This document shows, piece by piece, positions 1-7,846 of a stretch of 22,910 nt of DNA. The stretch comes from JBFHDX01 sp041584475 (GTDB taxonomy: Bacteria > Pseudomonadota > Alphaproteobacteria > UBA8366 > JADFVY01), in contig JBFHDX010000060.1 in the NCBI GenBank assembly GCA_041584475.1, positions 1 to 22,910 of the forward strand, read 5' to 3'. The notes beneath the pieces are model-generated. The model was not told where the DNA came from and searched no databases. It saw nothing but the letters and a program-made list of their open reading frames with translations. The position numbers and the translations under genes were made by a program. The first letter of the stretch is position 1. Every line of letters begins with the position of its first letter.

Positions 1-9
1 GCGTCACGC

Positions 10-37
10 TTGACAGCGCCGCCGCGCCGGTTATCAC
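10..37 (+). promoter_or_regulatory. Candidate sigma70-type promoter for fabD
   Basis: A perfect TTGACA -35 box lies at 10-15. A TATCAC -10-like box (4 of 6 consensus bases) follows at 32-37 after a 16-base spacer. Transcription would start near position 44, giving a leader of about 48 bases before the fabD ATG. No gene can be supported in bases 1-91. This is a consensus match by eye; the -10 is weak. Confidence 0.45.
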
Positions 38-91
38 TCCCGCCCGTCAGCCATCCCGCTGCACGCGACCAATCGACGAGGATCGACCGCC

Positions 92-1033
92 ATGAGCATG
101 GCCTTCATCTATCCCGGGCAGGGTTCGCAGGAAGTCGGCATGGGCAAGGCCCTGGCGGAGGCGTTCGCCCCGGCCCGCGAGGTGTTCGAGGAGGTCGACG
201 AGGCGCTCGGGCAGAAGCTTTCCGCCATCATGTTCGAGGGCCCGGACGATACGCTGCGGCTTACCGAGAACGCGCAGCCGGCGCTGATGGCGGTGTCGAT
301 GGCCGTGATGCGCGTGCTGCAGGCGGAGGGCGGCTTCGTGCTGGCGGACCGGGCGGACTACGTGGCCGGGCACTCGCTCGGCGAGTATTCGGCGCTGGCG
401 GCGGCCGGCGCGCTGACGCTTGCGGACACCGCGCGTCTGCTGAAGATCCGCGGACAGGCGATGCAGAGGGCGGTACCGGTCGGCGAGGGGGCGATGGCGG
501 CGCTGCTCGGCCTCGAGCTCGACGATGCCCGCGCCGTGGCCGAGGCGGCGGCGGCGGGCGAGGTCTGCGAGGCCGCGAACGACAACGCGCCCGGACAGAT
601 CGTCGTCAGCGGCCATACCGCCGCCGTCGAGCGCGCCGTCGAGCTGGCCAAGACCCGGGGCGCCAAGCGGGCGATGCTGCTGCCGGTCAGCGCACCGTTC
701 CACTGCGCGCTGATGGAACCGGCAGCCGCCGCGATGGCGGAGGCGCTGGCCAGGACCGCGATCGACGCGCCCTCGGTGCCGCTGGTCGCCAACGTCACCG
801 CCGAGCCGGTGGCCGACCCCGATACCATCCGCCGGCTGCTGGTCGACCAGGTCACCGGTGCCGTGCGCTGGCGCGAGTCGGTGCTCTACATGAAGGACCG
901 GGGAGTCGACACGATGGTCGAGGCGGGCGCCGGCAGGGTGCTGTCCGGACTGGTGCGCCGCATCGACCGCGAGCTCGCGGTGAGCGCGCTCAACGGGCCG
1001 GCCGACATCGAGGAATTCCTGGCGTCGCTGTAG
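92..1033 (+). CDS. fabD: Malonyl-CoA:ACP transacylase FabD
   Basis: FabD moves the malonyl group from malonyl-CoA to acyl carrier protein, supplying the extender unit for cytoplasmic type II fatty-acid synthesis. The 313-residue protein has the N-terminal YPGQGSQ motif (residues 7-13), the nucleophile elbow GHSLGEYSAL with Ser95, and the catalytic His204 in the PFHCALM segment. The spacing matches E. coli Ser92/His201 with a three-residue offset. Length is normal for the family. The ATG at 92 is preferred over the one at 98 because GAGGA at 78-82 sits 9 bases upstream. fabG, acpP and fabF follow on the same strand, which makes a polyketide acyltransferase role unlikely. Confidence 0.96.
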   Translation: MSMAFIYPGQGSQEVGMGKALAEAFAPAREVFEEVDEALGQKLSAIMFEGPDDTLRLTENAQPALMAVSMAVMRVLQAEGGFVLADRADYVAGHSLGEYSALAAAGALTLADTARLLKIRGQAMQRAVPVGEGAMAALLGLELDDARAVAEAAAAGEVCEAANDNAPGQIVVSGHTAAVERAVELAKTRGAKRAMLLPVSAPFHCALMEPAAAAMAEALARTAIDAPSVPLVANVTAEPVADPDTIRRLLVDQVTGAVRWRESVLYMKDRGVDTMVEAGAGRVLSGLVRRIDRELAVSALNGPADIEEFLASL

Positions 1034-1165
1034 GCCGCCGGCAGGTGCGTCGCGGCCCGGCCGGTCCCGCTGTGCACGGCGCGACGCCGGGGCCGCTAGG
1101 GCCTTGCGATGGCGCGCCGCTGCGGCTAAGGAACAATTAACCAATCTCGTTTAGGGACAGGAACG

Positions 1166-1903
1166 ATGTTCGATCTCAGGGAAAAGGGCGCGTTGGTCAC
1201 CGGGGCGTCCGGCGGAATCGGCCGCGCCATCGCCACCGCGCTGCACGCCTGCGGGGCCGCCGTCGCGCTGTCGGGCACGCGCCGGGACGCGCTCGAGGCG
1301 CTGGCGGCGGAACTCGGCGAGCGCGCGCACGTGACCCCCGCGAACCTCGGCGACGCCGCCGCCGCCGAGGGCCTCGCCAAGGAGGCGGAGGCCCGGCTCG
1401 GTTCGGTCGACATCCTCGTCAACAATGCCGGGCTGACGCGCGACAACCTCGCCCTGCGGATGAAGGACGAGGACTGGCAGACCGTGCTCGACGTCAATCT
1501 GACCGCGGCGTTCCGGCTCAGCCGGGCGGTCCTGCGCGGGATGATGAAGAAGCGCTGGGGTCGTATCGTCGGCATCACCTCGGTGGTCGGCGTGACCGGC
1601 AACCCCGGCCAGGCCAACTACGCCGCGTCGAAGGCCGGCATGATCGGCATGTCGAAATCGCTGGCGCAGGAGGTGGCGAGCCGCGGCATCACGGTGAACT
1701 GCGTGGCGCCCGGATTCATCGAGACGGCGATGACCGACGCGCTCGGCGACGAGCAGCGGCAGAAGATCGCCGGGGCGATCCCGGCCGGGCGCCTCGGCAG
1801 GGCCGACGACATCGCCGCCGGCGTCGTCTACCTGGCCAGCGACGAGGCCTCGTACGTGACCGGCCAGACCTTGCACATCAACGGCGGAATGGCAATGATA
1901 TGA
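1166..1903 (+). CDS. fabG: 3-oxoacyl-ACP reductase FabG
   Basis: FabG is the NADPH-dependent reductase that converts 3-ketoacyl-ACP to 3-hydroxyacyl-ACP in each elongation cycle. The 245-residue SDR has the cofactor motif TGASGGIG (residues 12-19), an NNAG motif, and catalytic Ser139, Tyr152 and Lys156 (YAASK). The C-terminal YVTGQTLHINGGMAM tail is typical of FabG. Length matches the family. It is separated from fabD by 132 bases, which include an A/T-richer stretch (about 1130-1155) just before the ATG. AGGGACAGGA immediately upstream is a plausible ribosome site. Location inside the fab cluster separates it from the many generic SDRs. Confidence 0.95.
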   Translation: MFDLREKGALVTGASGGIGRAIATALHACGAAVALSGTRRDALEALAAELGERAHVTPANLGDAAAAEGLAKEAEARLGSVDILVNNAGLTRDNLALRMKDEDWQTVLDVNLTAAFRLSRAVLRGMMKKRWGRIVGITSVVGVTGNPGQANYAASKAGMIGMSKSLAQEVASRGITVNCVAPGFIETAMTDALGDEQRQKIAGAIPAGRLGRADDIAAGVVYLASDEASYVTGQTLHINGGMAMI

Positions 1904-2070
1904 CCCGATTCACGAACCGCGCGCGAGGGGCTGCGGCGCGCTGGTCACGCTCGGCGAAGTGTGATAGGTAACGCGGCCTTTTTGTCGGGGGGCTTGCTGC
2001 ACGGGACGCTGGATTTCGAGGGATCTCGAGCGCTGCAAGGCCGCTTTCCGTTTCAGGCACCTGCATCATT

Positions 2071-2076
2071 GAGAGG
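2071..2076 (+). promoter_or_regulatory. Ribosome binding site of acpP
   Basis: GAGAGG lies 8 bases before the acpP ATG at 2085. The 181-base gap upstream (1904-2084) is the longest in the fab cluster and may carry a separate acpP promoter, as expected for a very abundant protein. I could not find a convincing -35/-10 pair there. Confidence 0.6.
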
Positions 2077-2084
2077 TTGGACTT

Positions 2085-2318
2085 ATGAGTGACATCGCGG
2101 AACGCGTAAAGAAGATCGTCGTCGAGCATCTCGGCGTTGACGAGAGCAAGGTCACCGACGGCGCGAGCTTCATCGACGATCTGGGCGCGGACAGCCTCGA
2201 TACGGTCGAACTCGTCATGGCTTTCGAGGAGGAGTTCGGCTGCGAGATTCCGGACGATGCGGCGGAGAAGATCCTGACCGTCAAGGACGCGATCAATTTC
2301 ATCGAAGAGAACAGCTGA
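2085..2318 (+). CDS. acpP: Acyl carrier protein AcpP
   Basis: This 77-residue acidic helical protein carries growing acyl chains as thioesters for fatty-acid, lipid A and phospholipid synthesis. Ser37 in the GADSLD motif is the site for the 4'-phosphopantetheine arm. Helix II (DSLDTVELVMAFEEEFG) and the conserved IPDDAAEKILTVKDA segment are intact. Length is identical to typical bacterial AcpP. It lies between fabG and fabF, the usual place. Codon use is less strictly G/C-ending than in the neighbours, perhaps from selection on a highly expressed gene; that is an impression, not a calculation. Confidence 0.97.
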   Translation: MSDIAERVKKIVVEHLGVDESKVTDGASFIDDLGADSLDTVELVMAFEEEFGCEIPDDAAEKILTVKDAINFIEENS

Positions 2319-2360
2319 CCGGTCGGGCATCGTCCCGGCTCGACCCTCCGGAGTGATCCA

Positions 2361-3623
2361 ATGAGACGCGTCGTCGTCACGGGGCTCGGCACCGTGAACC
2401 CGCTGGGCGTTGGTGTCGAGCACGTCTGGCGCCGGCTCACCGCAGGCGAGTCGGGGATCGTCGCGATCGACCGGTTCGATACCTCGGACCTGCCGTCGAG
2501 GATCGCCGGACAGGTGCCTTCGGGGTCGAGAGCCGGAGGCGGCTTCGATGCCAACGAATGGGTCGAGCCGAAGGACCAGCGCAAGAACGACCCGTTCATC
2601 ATCTACGGCCTGGCCGCGGCGACCGAGGCGGTCGAGGACGCCGGCTGGACGCCGGGCGACGAGGAGTCGCTGATACGGACCGGCGTCATGATCGGCTCCG
2701 GCATCGGCGGACTTCCGGGCATCTCCGAGGGATCCGTCACCCTGCACGAGCGCGGACCCAGGCGCATCAGCCCGTTCTTCATTCCTGCCAACCTCATCAA
2801 CCTGGTTTCCGGCCAGGTCTCGATCAAATACGGGTTCCGCGGGCCGAACCATTCCGTGGTCACCGCCTGCGCGACGGGAACGCACGCCATCGGCGACGCC
2901 GCCAGGCTGATCATGCTCGACGATGCCGACGTCATGATCGCGGGCGGCGCCGAAGCCGCGATCTGCAGGATCGGCATGGCCGGGTTCTCGGCGGCCAGGG
3001 CCCTGTCGACGCACTTCAACGAGACGCCGGCGCGCGCCTCGCGGCCCTGGGACGTCGACCGCGACGGCTTCGTCATGGGCGAGGGCGCCGGCATCGTCGT
3101 GCTGGAGGAGCTGGAACACGCGAAGAAACGCGGCGCGCGGATCTACGGGGAGATCACCGGCTACGGCCTGTCCGGCGACGCCTATCACGTGACCAGCCCG
3201 CCCGAGGACGGCAACGGCGGCTACCGGGCGATGCAGGCGGCGCTCGGGCGGGCGCGGCTGAACCCCGGCGAGATCGACTACATCAACGCGCACGGCACCT
3301 CGACGCCGGTCGGCGACGAGATCGAGCTGGGCGCCGTCAAGCGTCTGTTCGGCGACGCCGCCTACAAGCTGTCGATGTCGTCGACCAAGTCGGCGATCGG
3401 CCACCTGCTGGGGGCGGCGGGCGCCGTCGAGGCGATCTTCTCCATCAAGGCGCTGCAGACCGGACTCGTGCCGCCGACGCTCAACCTCGACAACCCGTCG
3501 CCCGGCTGCGACATCGACCTCGTCCCGCACGAGGCCAGGGAACGGAAGGTCGTGAACGCGCTGTCGAACTCGTTCGGGTTCGGCGGCACCAACGCGTCGC
3601 TGGTGATCTCGACGTTCAGTTGA
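2361..3623 (+). CDS. fabF: 3-oxoacyl-ACP synthase II FabF
   Basis: FabF (KAS II) condenses malonyl-ACP with acyl-ACP to elongate fatty acids and governs cis-vaccenate formation. The 420-residue thiolase-fold protein has nucleophile Cys170 (VVTACATGTHAIG), His311 in NAHGTSTPVGD, Lys343 in STKSAIGH and His348, the classical Cys-His-His set plus Lys. The C-terminal SNSFGFGGTNASLV motif is complete. Length is within the usual range. GGAG at 2350-2353 lies 7 bases before the ATG. The gene follows acpP by 42 bases and precedes mltG by 28, so the three are probably co-transcribed. Confidence 0.97.
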   Translation: MRRVVVTGLGTVNPLGVGVEHVWRRLTAGESGIVAIDRFDTSDLPSRIAGQVPSGSRAGGGFDANEWVEPKDQRKNDPFIIYGLAAATEAVEDAGWTPGDEESLIRTGVMIGSGIGGLPGISEGSVTLHERGPRRISPFFIPANLINLVSGQVSIKYGFRGPNHSVVTACATGTHAIGDAARLIMLDDADVMIAGGAEAAICRIGMAGFSAARALSTHFNETPARASRPWDVDRDGFVMGEGAGIVVLEELEHAKKRGARIYGEITGYGLSGDAYHVTSPPEDGNGGYRAMQAALGRARLNPGEIDYINAHGTSTPVGDEIELGAVKRLFGDAAYKLSMSSTKSAIGHLLGAAGAVEAIFSIKALQTGLVPPTLNLDNPSPGCDIDLVPHEARERKVVNALSNSFGFGGTNASLVISTFS

Positions 3624-3651
3624 CGCTGCGCTTCGGAGGCCCCGGCCTGCC

Positions 3652-4659
3652 ATGCCCGCAATGACGAAGTCCTGGCTCGCGCGTGTCCTCCTCTCCGTCG
3701 TCCTGCTGGTCGGCCTGGCGGTCGCGGGCGTCGCGGTGTGGGGATGGCGTACCGTCGAGGCGCCCGGGCCGCTGCTCGAGGAGACCGTCTACCTCGTGCC
3801 GCGCGGCGCCGGCCTCAGCAGCATCGCCCGCGGCCTCGAGGAGGCCGGGGTGATCGCCGACAAGCGCATCTTCCTTGCCTATGCGCGCATCCGGCAGGCG
3901 CATCGGCGCCTGCAGGCCGGCGAGTTCGCGTTCCCGGCGCGCGCCAGCGTGGCCCGCGTGCTCGACACGCTGCTCAGCGGCAAGCCGGTGCTGCGGCTCG
4001 TGACCATCCCCGAGGGGCTGACCAGCCGCGACGCCATCGCCCTGATCGATGCCGCCGACGGGCTCGCCGGGGTCTCGGAAATCCCGCCCGAGGGTTCGAT
4101 CCTTCCCGAGACCTACACCTACGCCTTCAACGAGACGCGGCCGGCGCTCGTCGGTCGAATGCAGGCGGCGATGACGCGCACGCTGGCCGAGCTGTGGGAC
4201 AACCGGGCCGAGGACCTGCCGTTCGACACGCCGGAGGAGGCGGTGATTCTGGCCTCGATCGTCGAGAAGGAGACCGGTGTCCCCGAGGAGCGTCCGCGCG
4301 TCGCCGCGGTGTTCGTGAACCGGCTTCGCAAGGGCATGCGCCTGCAATCGGACCCGACGGTCATCTATGCCATCACGCGCGGCGAGCGCGAGCTGGAGCG
4401 GGCGTTGCGGTTTCGGGATCTGGAGATCGACGACCCCTACAACACGTACCGTCGCAAGGGGCTGCCCCCGGGACCGATCTGCAACCCGGGCCGCGCGTCG
4501 CTCGCCGCGGTGCTCAACCCGATCGATTCGCAGGAATACTATTTCGTCGCCGACGGCACCGGCGGACACGTGTTCGCGCGCACGCTCGAGGAGCACAACC
4601 GCAACGTCGCGAAATGGCGCAAGATCCAGCGCCAGAACCGGCGCAAGGCCAACCCGTAG
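3652..4659 (+). CDS. mltG: Endolytic murein transglycosylase MltG
   Basis: MltG is an inner-membrane lytic transglycosylase that cleaves nascent peptidoglycan strands and is thought to set glycan length. The 335-residue protein has one N-terminal membrane segment (about residues 7-29) followed by a YceG-type periplasmic domain. The conserved ASIVEKETGVPEER segment contains the likely catalytic Glu205. LQSDPTVIYAITRG and the GLPPGPICNPG motif that follow are family hallmarks. GGAGG at 3635-3639 favours the ATG at 3652 over that at 3661. A position directly after fabF is common in Proteobacteria. Its stop is only 6 bases from the end of the convergent DUF1223 gene, leaving no room for an intrinsic terminator between them. 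Confidence 0.93.
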   Translation: MPAMTKSWLARVLLSVVLLVGLAVAGVAVWGWRTVEAPGPLLEETVYLVPRGAGLSSIARGLEEAGVIADKRIFLAYARIRQAHRRLQAGEFAFPARASVARVLDTLLSGKPVLRLVTIPEGLTSRDAIALIDAADGLAGVSEIPPEGSILPETYTYAFNETRPALVGRMQAAMTRTLAELWDNRAEDLPFDTPEEAVILASIVEKETGVPEERPRVAAVFVNRLRKGMRLQSDPTVIYAITRGERELERALRFRDLEIDDPYNTYRRKGLPPGPICNPGRASLAAVLNPIDSQEYYFVADGTGGHVFARTLEEHNRNVAKWRKIQRQNRRKANP

Positions 4660-4665
4660 GGCCGC

Positions 4666-5448
4666 TCAGCCGTCGAGCGGCAGCTTCGCGGCGCCGCGAA
4701 TGGCGCCCGTGCCGTTCTCCTGCAGCAGCACCGCGACCCCGCCGTCGGGCTCGCCGTCCTGCGGAATCGCGACGCGCAGCTCGTAGGCCTCGCCCGCCCA
4801 TTTGCCGAGATGCCGCATCTCGCGGGCGATGTTCGCGTTGCTGAGCCGTCGGCCGCGGTTCTCGCCGGCGCGCACCTCGGTCGCCCGGGGTCCGGCGTAA
4901 CGCACCAGCCAGACATCGAGCGGCGCCGCCAGCGACCGCGCCGGCAGCGAGATCAGCAAGGCGCCGCCGCCGGCCGAGCGCGACAGCGCCACCGGAACAC
5001 GCCGGGCCGCCGCGTCGCGGCTGGCGCCGAGCGCCGCGGCGACCTCGTTCTTGCGCGAACCCACGACGTCGACCGCACCGTCGACGACCATCTGCGGCGT
5101 GTACGAGTAGCGCAGCTCGAGCGCACGGACATAGCGGCGCTGGCGCGTCGTGCCCCATTCGGTGGCGAACGGGTCGCGCCAGCCGAGATAGTCCCAGTAG
5201 GTCACGTGGTAGGCGATGGCGACGACGTCGTCGCGCCCGCCGAGCTGCGCCAGCAGTTCGTCCGCCGGCGGGCATGAGGAGCAGCCCTGCGACGTGAAGA
5301 GCTCGACGACGGTCGGCGGCCCGCTCCCCTCGGCGGGGAACGTGCCGGTCGTCCCCGCCACGACGGGCGGCACCGGCAGGTCGCCCGCGGGAGCGAGCGC
5401 CAGAACGAGGATTCCGGCGAACAAGCCGGCGAGAAGCAAGTTTCGCAT
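4666..5448 (-). CDS. DUF1223 family secreted thioredoxin-fold protein
   Basis: This 260-residue protein resembles the DUF1223 family, predicted exported proteins with a thioredoxin-like fold and no firmly assigned function. The N-terminus (MRNLLLAGLFAGILVLALAP) looks like a signal peptide or membrane anchor. The core VVELFTSQGCSSCPPADELL carries a CSSC motif (Cys56/Cys59), suggesting redox chemistry or metal binding. YHVTYWDYLGWRDPFA and YTPQMVVDG are further family signatures. The reading frame extends upstream to a TTG at 5478, but the ATG at 5448 gives the classical signal peptide and is preferred. It lies downstream of the MFS gene on the same strand (86-base gap) and may share its transcript. 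Function is unknown. Confidence 0.85.
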   Translation of the reverse strand: MRNLLLAGLFAGILVLALAPAGDLPVPPVVAGTTGTFPAEGSGPPTVVELFTSQGCSSCPPADELLAQLGGRDDVVAIAYHVTYWDYLGWRDPFATEWGTTRQRRYVRALELRYSYTPQMVVDGAVDVVGSRKNEVAAALGASRDAAARRVPVALSRSAGGGALLISLPARSLAAPLDVWLVRYAGPRATEVRAGENRGRRLSNANIAREMRHLGKWAGEAYELRVAIPQDGEPDGGVAVLLQENGTGAIRGAAKLPLDG

Positions 5449-5534
5449 GGCCGGCAGTCTATGCGCACGCGGCGGCAACCATGATCAACTCGTCGTGAGG
5501 TCGCGCCGGCGGACCGGGCCGGCCGCGCGCCGCC

Positions 5535-6725
5535 TCAGAGCCGCCGTGGCAGGTACCGGCAGTAGCCGGTGAGCGCCAGCATCGCGATGCCGCCGGCGAC
5601 GAACACCGCGGGCAGGGCGAAGAGCTTGAGCAACAGCGCGAAGATCCCCGGCGGCAGCAGTTGCGCGACGCCCCTGTAGGTATTGTAGACGGTCGTCATC
5701 TCGGGGCGTTCGTAGGGGTGGACGGCGCGCAGGAACGGTACGTTGCCGGCCGCATCGATGATGCCCGCCGCGACCGCGGCGGCGAGCAGCGCCAGCGTCC
5801 CGAACGCCGCGTCGCCCATCAGCAGCGCGGTCACCAGCGTCATCGTCCCGGTCGCCCCATAGCCGGCCAGCAGCAGGAAGCGCATGCCGTAGCGGCGTGC
5901 GAGCCGGCTCCACGCCGGCACGAGGAAGAAGCTCGCGGTGCTCAGCGAGACGACGGCGCCGGCCATGACGTCGCTGAGCCCGGCCGTGACGATGTAGATC
6001 GGCGCGTAGATGAAGAACAGCGCCCACCACGCCGCGCGGCCGATGGCGAGGCCCCAGGCGAGCGCCAGCCGCGGCTGGCCGAAGAAGCGCGGCAGATAGA
6101 CCAGCGGATTCGGCGACGGCTTCTTGCGCGACGCAACGGCGGGGCTGTCGGTCAGCCGCAGGTACCAGAAATAGCCCAGCATCCCCGCCGCGCCGATGCT
6201 CGCCAGCGCGAACGGCGCCGCCGTCCCGACATGGGCGCCCAGCCAGACGCCGAGCCACGGCCCGATGGTCCACATGCCGGCCGTGTAGAACACGCGGGTC
6301 GGCTCGAACAGGTTTATCTCGCGGCGCGGTATGTGATCCATGATGAACAGGTTGAGCGCGACCTCGAGCGCGGCGACGGCGAGCAGGTGCAGGGCCATGC
6401 CGGTAATCAGCGCGGCTTCCGATCCCGTCGCCATCAGGCCCGGCGCGACGATGCCGAGCGCCGCCCCGGCCGAGAATACGGTGCGCCGCCGCAGTCGCTG
6501 CAGCAGCAGCGGGATGACGAGGCTGCCGAGCAGGCCGAAGGCGCTGACCGCGAAGAAGACGAGGCTGACGTCCTGCGCGTCGCGGAAATGCGCGTGCACC
6601 GCCAGCGGGAGAACGGTGATCAGGCTCGAGCGGATGAGCGCGAAGAACATGAACAGCGCGACGAACGCAGCCGCCGTCGGCCGCGAGACCGCATCGAGCC
6701 ACGCGGTAAGGTGTATGATCCGCAA
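5535..6725 (-). CDS. MFS transporter, substrate unknown
   Basis: This is a 396-residue inner-membrane protein with about twelve hydrophobic segments, typical of major facilitator superfamily secondary transporters. A basic QRLRRR loop between TM2 and TM3 matches the MFS loop signature, and a longer hydrophilic central loop (around SPAVASRKKPSPN) divides two six-helix halves. Nothing seen identifies a substrate. The frame stays open to 6800, but the best start is TTG at 6725, because GAGAGGAG (complement of 6735-6742) lies 9 bases upstream and the protein then begins MRIIHLTAWLDAVSRP, just before TM1. It is divergent from the mscS-like gene across 248 bases. Confidence 0.85.
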   Translation of the reverse strand: MRIIHLTAWLDAVSRPTAAAFVALFMFFALIRSSLITVLPLAVHAHFRDAQDVSLVFFAVSAFGLLGSLVIPLLLQRLRRRTVFSAGAALGIVAPGLMATGSEAALITGMALHLLAVAALEVALNLFIMDHIPRREINLFEPTRVFYTAGMWTIGPWLGVWLGAHVGTAAPFALASIGAAGMLGYFWYLRLTDSPAVASRKKPSPNPLVYLPRFFGQPRLALAWGLAIGRAAWWALFFIYAPIYIVTAGLSDVMAGAVVSLSTASFFLVPAWSRLARRYGMRFLLLAGYGATGTMTLVTALLMGDAAFGTLALLAAAVAAGIIDAAGNVPFLRAVHPYERPEMTTVYNTYRGVAQLLPPGIFALLLKLFALPAVFVAGGIAMLALTGYCRYLPRRL

Positions 6726-6734
6726 CGTCCAACG

Positions 6735-6742
6735 CTCCTCTC
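6735..6742 (-). promoter_or_regulatory. Ribosome binding site that sets the TTG start of the MFS gene
   Basis: On the minus strand this reads GAGAGGAG, a near-perfect anti-16S match, 9 bases before TTG at 6725. No in-frame ATG lies nearby, so this site decides the start call. Confidence 0.65.
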
Positions 6743-6794
6743 GCGCCCCGACGGCCGCGGCGACCAACCTATCGACGTTCCCGCGCGGTACGCA

Positions 6795-6809
6795 CTGCAA
6801 GTTTTGCAG
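6795..6809. promoter_or_regulatory. Inverted repeat, possible operator between the MFS and mscS-like genes
   Basis: CTGCAA-GTT-TTGCAG is a perfect 6+6 base inverted repeat with a 3-base centre, in the 248-base divergent intergenic region 70 bases upstream of the MFS start. Such compact palindromes are typical of dimeric regulator sites. No regulator gene is adjacent, so the assignment rests on symmetry and position only. Confidence 0.35.
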
Positions 6810-6874
6810 GGCAGCCCGCCCGTGTCATGCGCTTGTCGCCGGCCGAAGTCCCCCGGATCGCGGTTTCCTGCGGC

Positions 6875-6901
6875 TGGACAGGACGCTGCGGGAATCATAC
6901 T
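6875..6901 (+). promoter_or_regulatory. Weak candidate promoter for the mscS-like gene
   Basis: TGGACA (5 of 6 to the -35 consensus) at 6875-6880 is followed after 15 bases by CATACT (4 of 6 to the -10 consensus) at 6896-6901. The spacing is shorter than ideal. The predicted start would lie about 65 bases before the ATG at 6974. Confidence 0.3.
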
Positions 6902-6973
6902 AAGGACGTCGCATGGCGGGGTCGTGATCGGCGCGACCGCGTCGCGATCGATCGACAGACGGGAGAAAGAGGG

Positions 6974-7831
6974 ATGGACGAGATGACGGAGAGCGCGGTC
7001 GCGGCCATGACGACGGCGACCGAGCTGCTGACCAACTACGGGCTGAGCGTGCTCGGCGGCCTGCTGATCCTCGTCATCGGCTGGACCATCGCCGGCTGGA
7101 CGAGGCGGGCGATCAGCCGCGGCCTGGGCCGCATCGAGCGGATCGACAGGACGCTGAGCAATTTCCTGGCGAGCGCCGCACGCTACGTGATTCTCGTGCT
7201 CACGGTCCTCGCCGTCCTCTCCGAGTTCGGCGTCCAGACGGCGAGCCTGATCACCGTGTTCGGCGCCGCCTCGCTGGCCATCGGCCTGGCGCTGCAGGGC
7301 ACGCTGTCGAACCTCGCGGCCGGCGTCATGCTGCTGTTCTTCCGGCCGTTCAAGGTCGGCGACTACGTCGAGGCCGGCGGCAAGGCCGGAACCGTCAAGT
7401 CGGTCGATCTGTTCATGACCGAGTTCGCGACTCCCGACAACGTCCGCATCCTCGTGCCCAACGGCAAGATCTGGGGCGATTCGGTCGTCAATTACAGCTA
7501 CCACGACACCCGCCGGCTCGACCTCGCGGTCGGCATCGACTACGGCGACGACATGGACGCCGCGATCGCCGCGGTGCGCGAGCTCATCGGCAAGGAGGAT
7601 CGGATCCGGCCCGAGCCCGAGCCGCTGGTCGTGATCGGCGAGCTGGCGGACAGCTCGGTCAATCTGACGATCCGCGTGTGGTGCGCCGCCGCCGACTACT
7701 GGGCCCTGAAATGGGCCATGACCAAGGGGCTCAAGGAGGCGCTGGACCGGGCGGGTATCGCGATCCCGTTCCCGCAGCGCACGGTGCACGTGGTCTCGGG
7801 CGGCGACGCGGGAGCAGCGGCGCGGCCGTGA
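6974..7831 (+). CDS. Small-conductance mechanosensitive channel (MscS family)
   Basis: The 285-residue protein is almost exactly the size of E. coli MscS (286), the inner-membrane channel that opens under membrane tension to release osmolytes during hypo-osmotic shock. Three membrane segments are seen at about residues 23-42, 64-85 and 91-125. The third is the Gly/Ala-rich pore helix (FGAASLAIGLALQGTLSNLA) ending in the family motif FFRPFKVGDYVE. The cytoplasmic beta domain follows, with VPNGKIWGDSVVNYSYHDTRR. The ATG at 6974 is chosen from length and a GGAG 8 bases upstream; ATG at 6983 is also possible. Its stop is 15 bases from the end of the convergent SDR gene. Confidence 0.92.
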   Translation: MDEMTESAVAAMTTATELLTNYGLSVLGGLLILVIGWTIAGWTRRAISRGLGRIERIDRTLSNFLASAARYVILVLTVLAVLSEFGVQTASLITVFGAASLAIGLALQGTLSNLAAGVMLLFFRPFKVGDYVEAGGKAGTVKSVDLFMTEFATPDNVRILVPNGKIWGDSVVNYSYHDTRRLDLAVGIDYGDDMDAAIAAVRELIGKEDRIRPEPEPLVVIGELADSSVNLTIRVWCAAADYWALKWAMTKGLKEALDRAGIAIPFPQRTVHVVSGGDAGAAARP

Positions 7832-7846
7832 CCCGCCCGTCCTCCG

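Noticed and set aside
1961..1987. TTTTT run at 1979-1983 considered as the end of a fabG terminator.
   Set aside because: I could not find a stable stem immediately before the T-run.
92..3623. Possibility that fabD-fabG-acpP-fabF belongs to a polyketide or secondary-metabolite cluster.
   Set aside because: All four are single-domain primary-metabolism proteins in the standard chromosomal order, followed by mltG.
1878..3653. A 591-residue open frame on the minus strand across acpP and fabF.
   Set aside because: It is Arg/Asp-rich with no recognisable motif and lies opposite two certain genes. It reflects the scarcity of stop codons in high-GC DNA.
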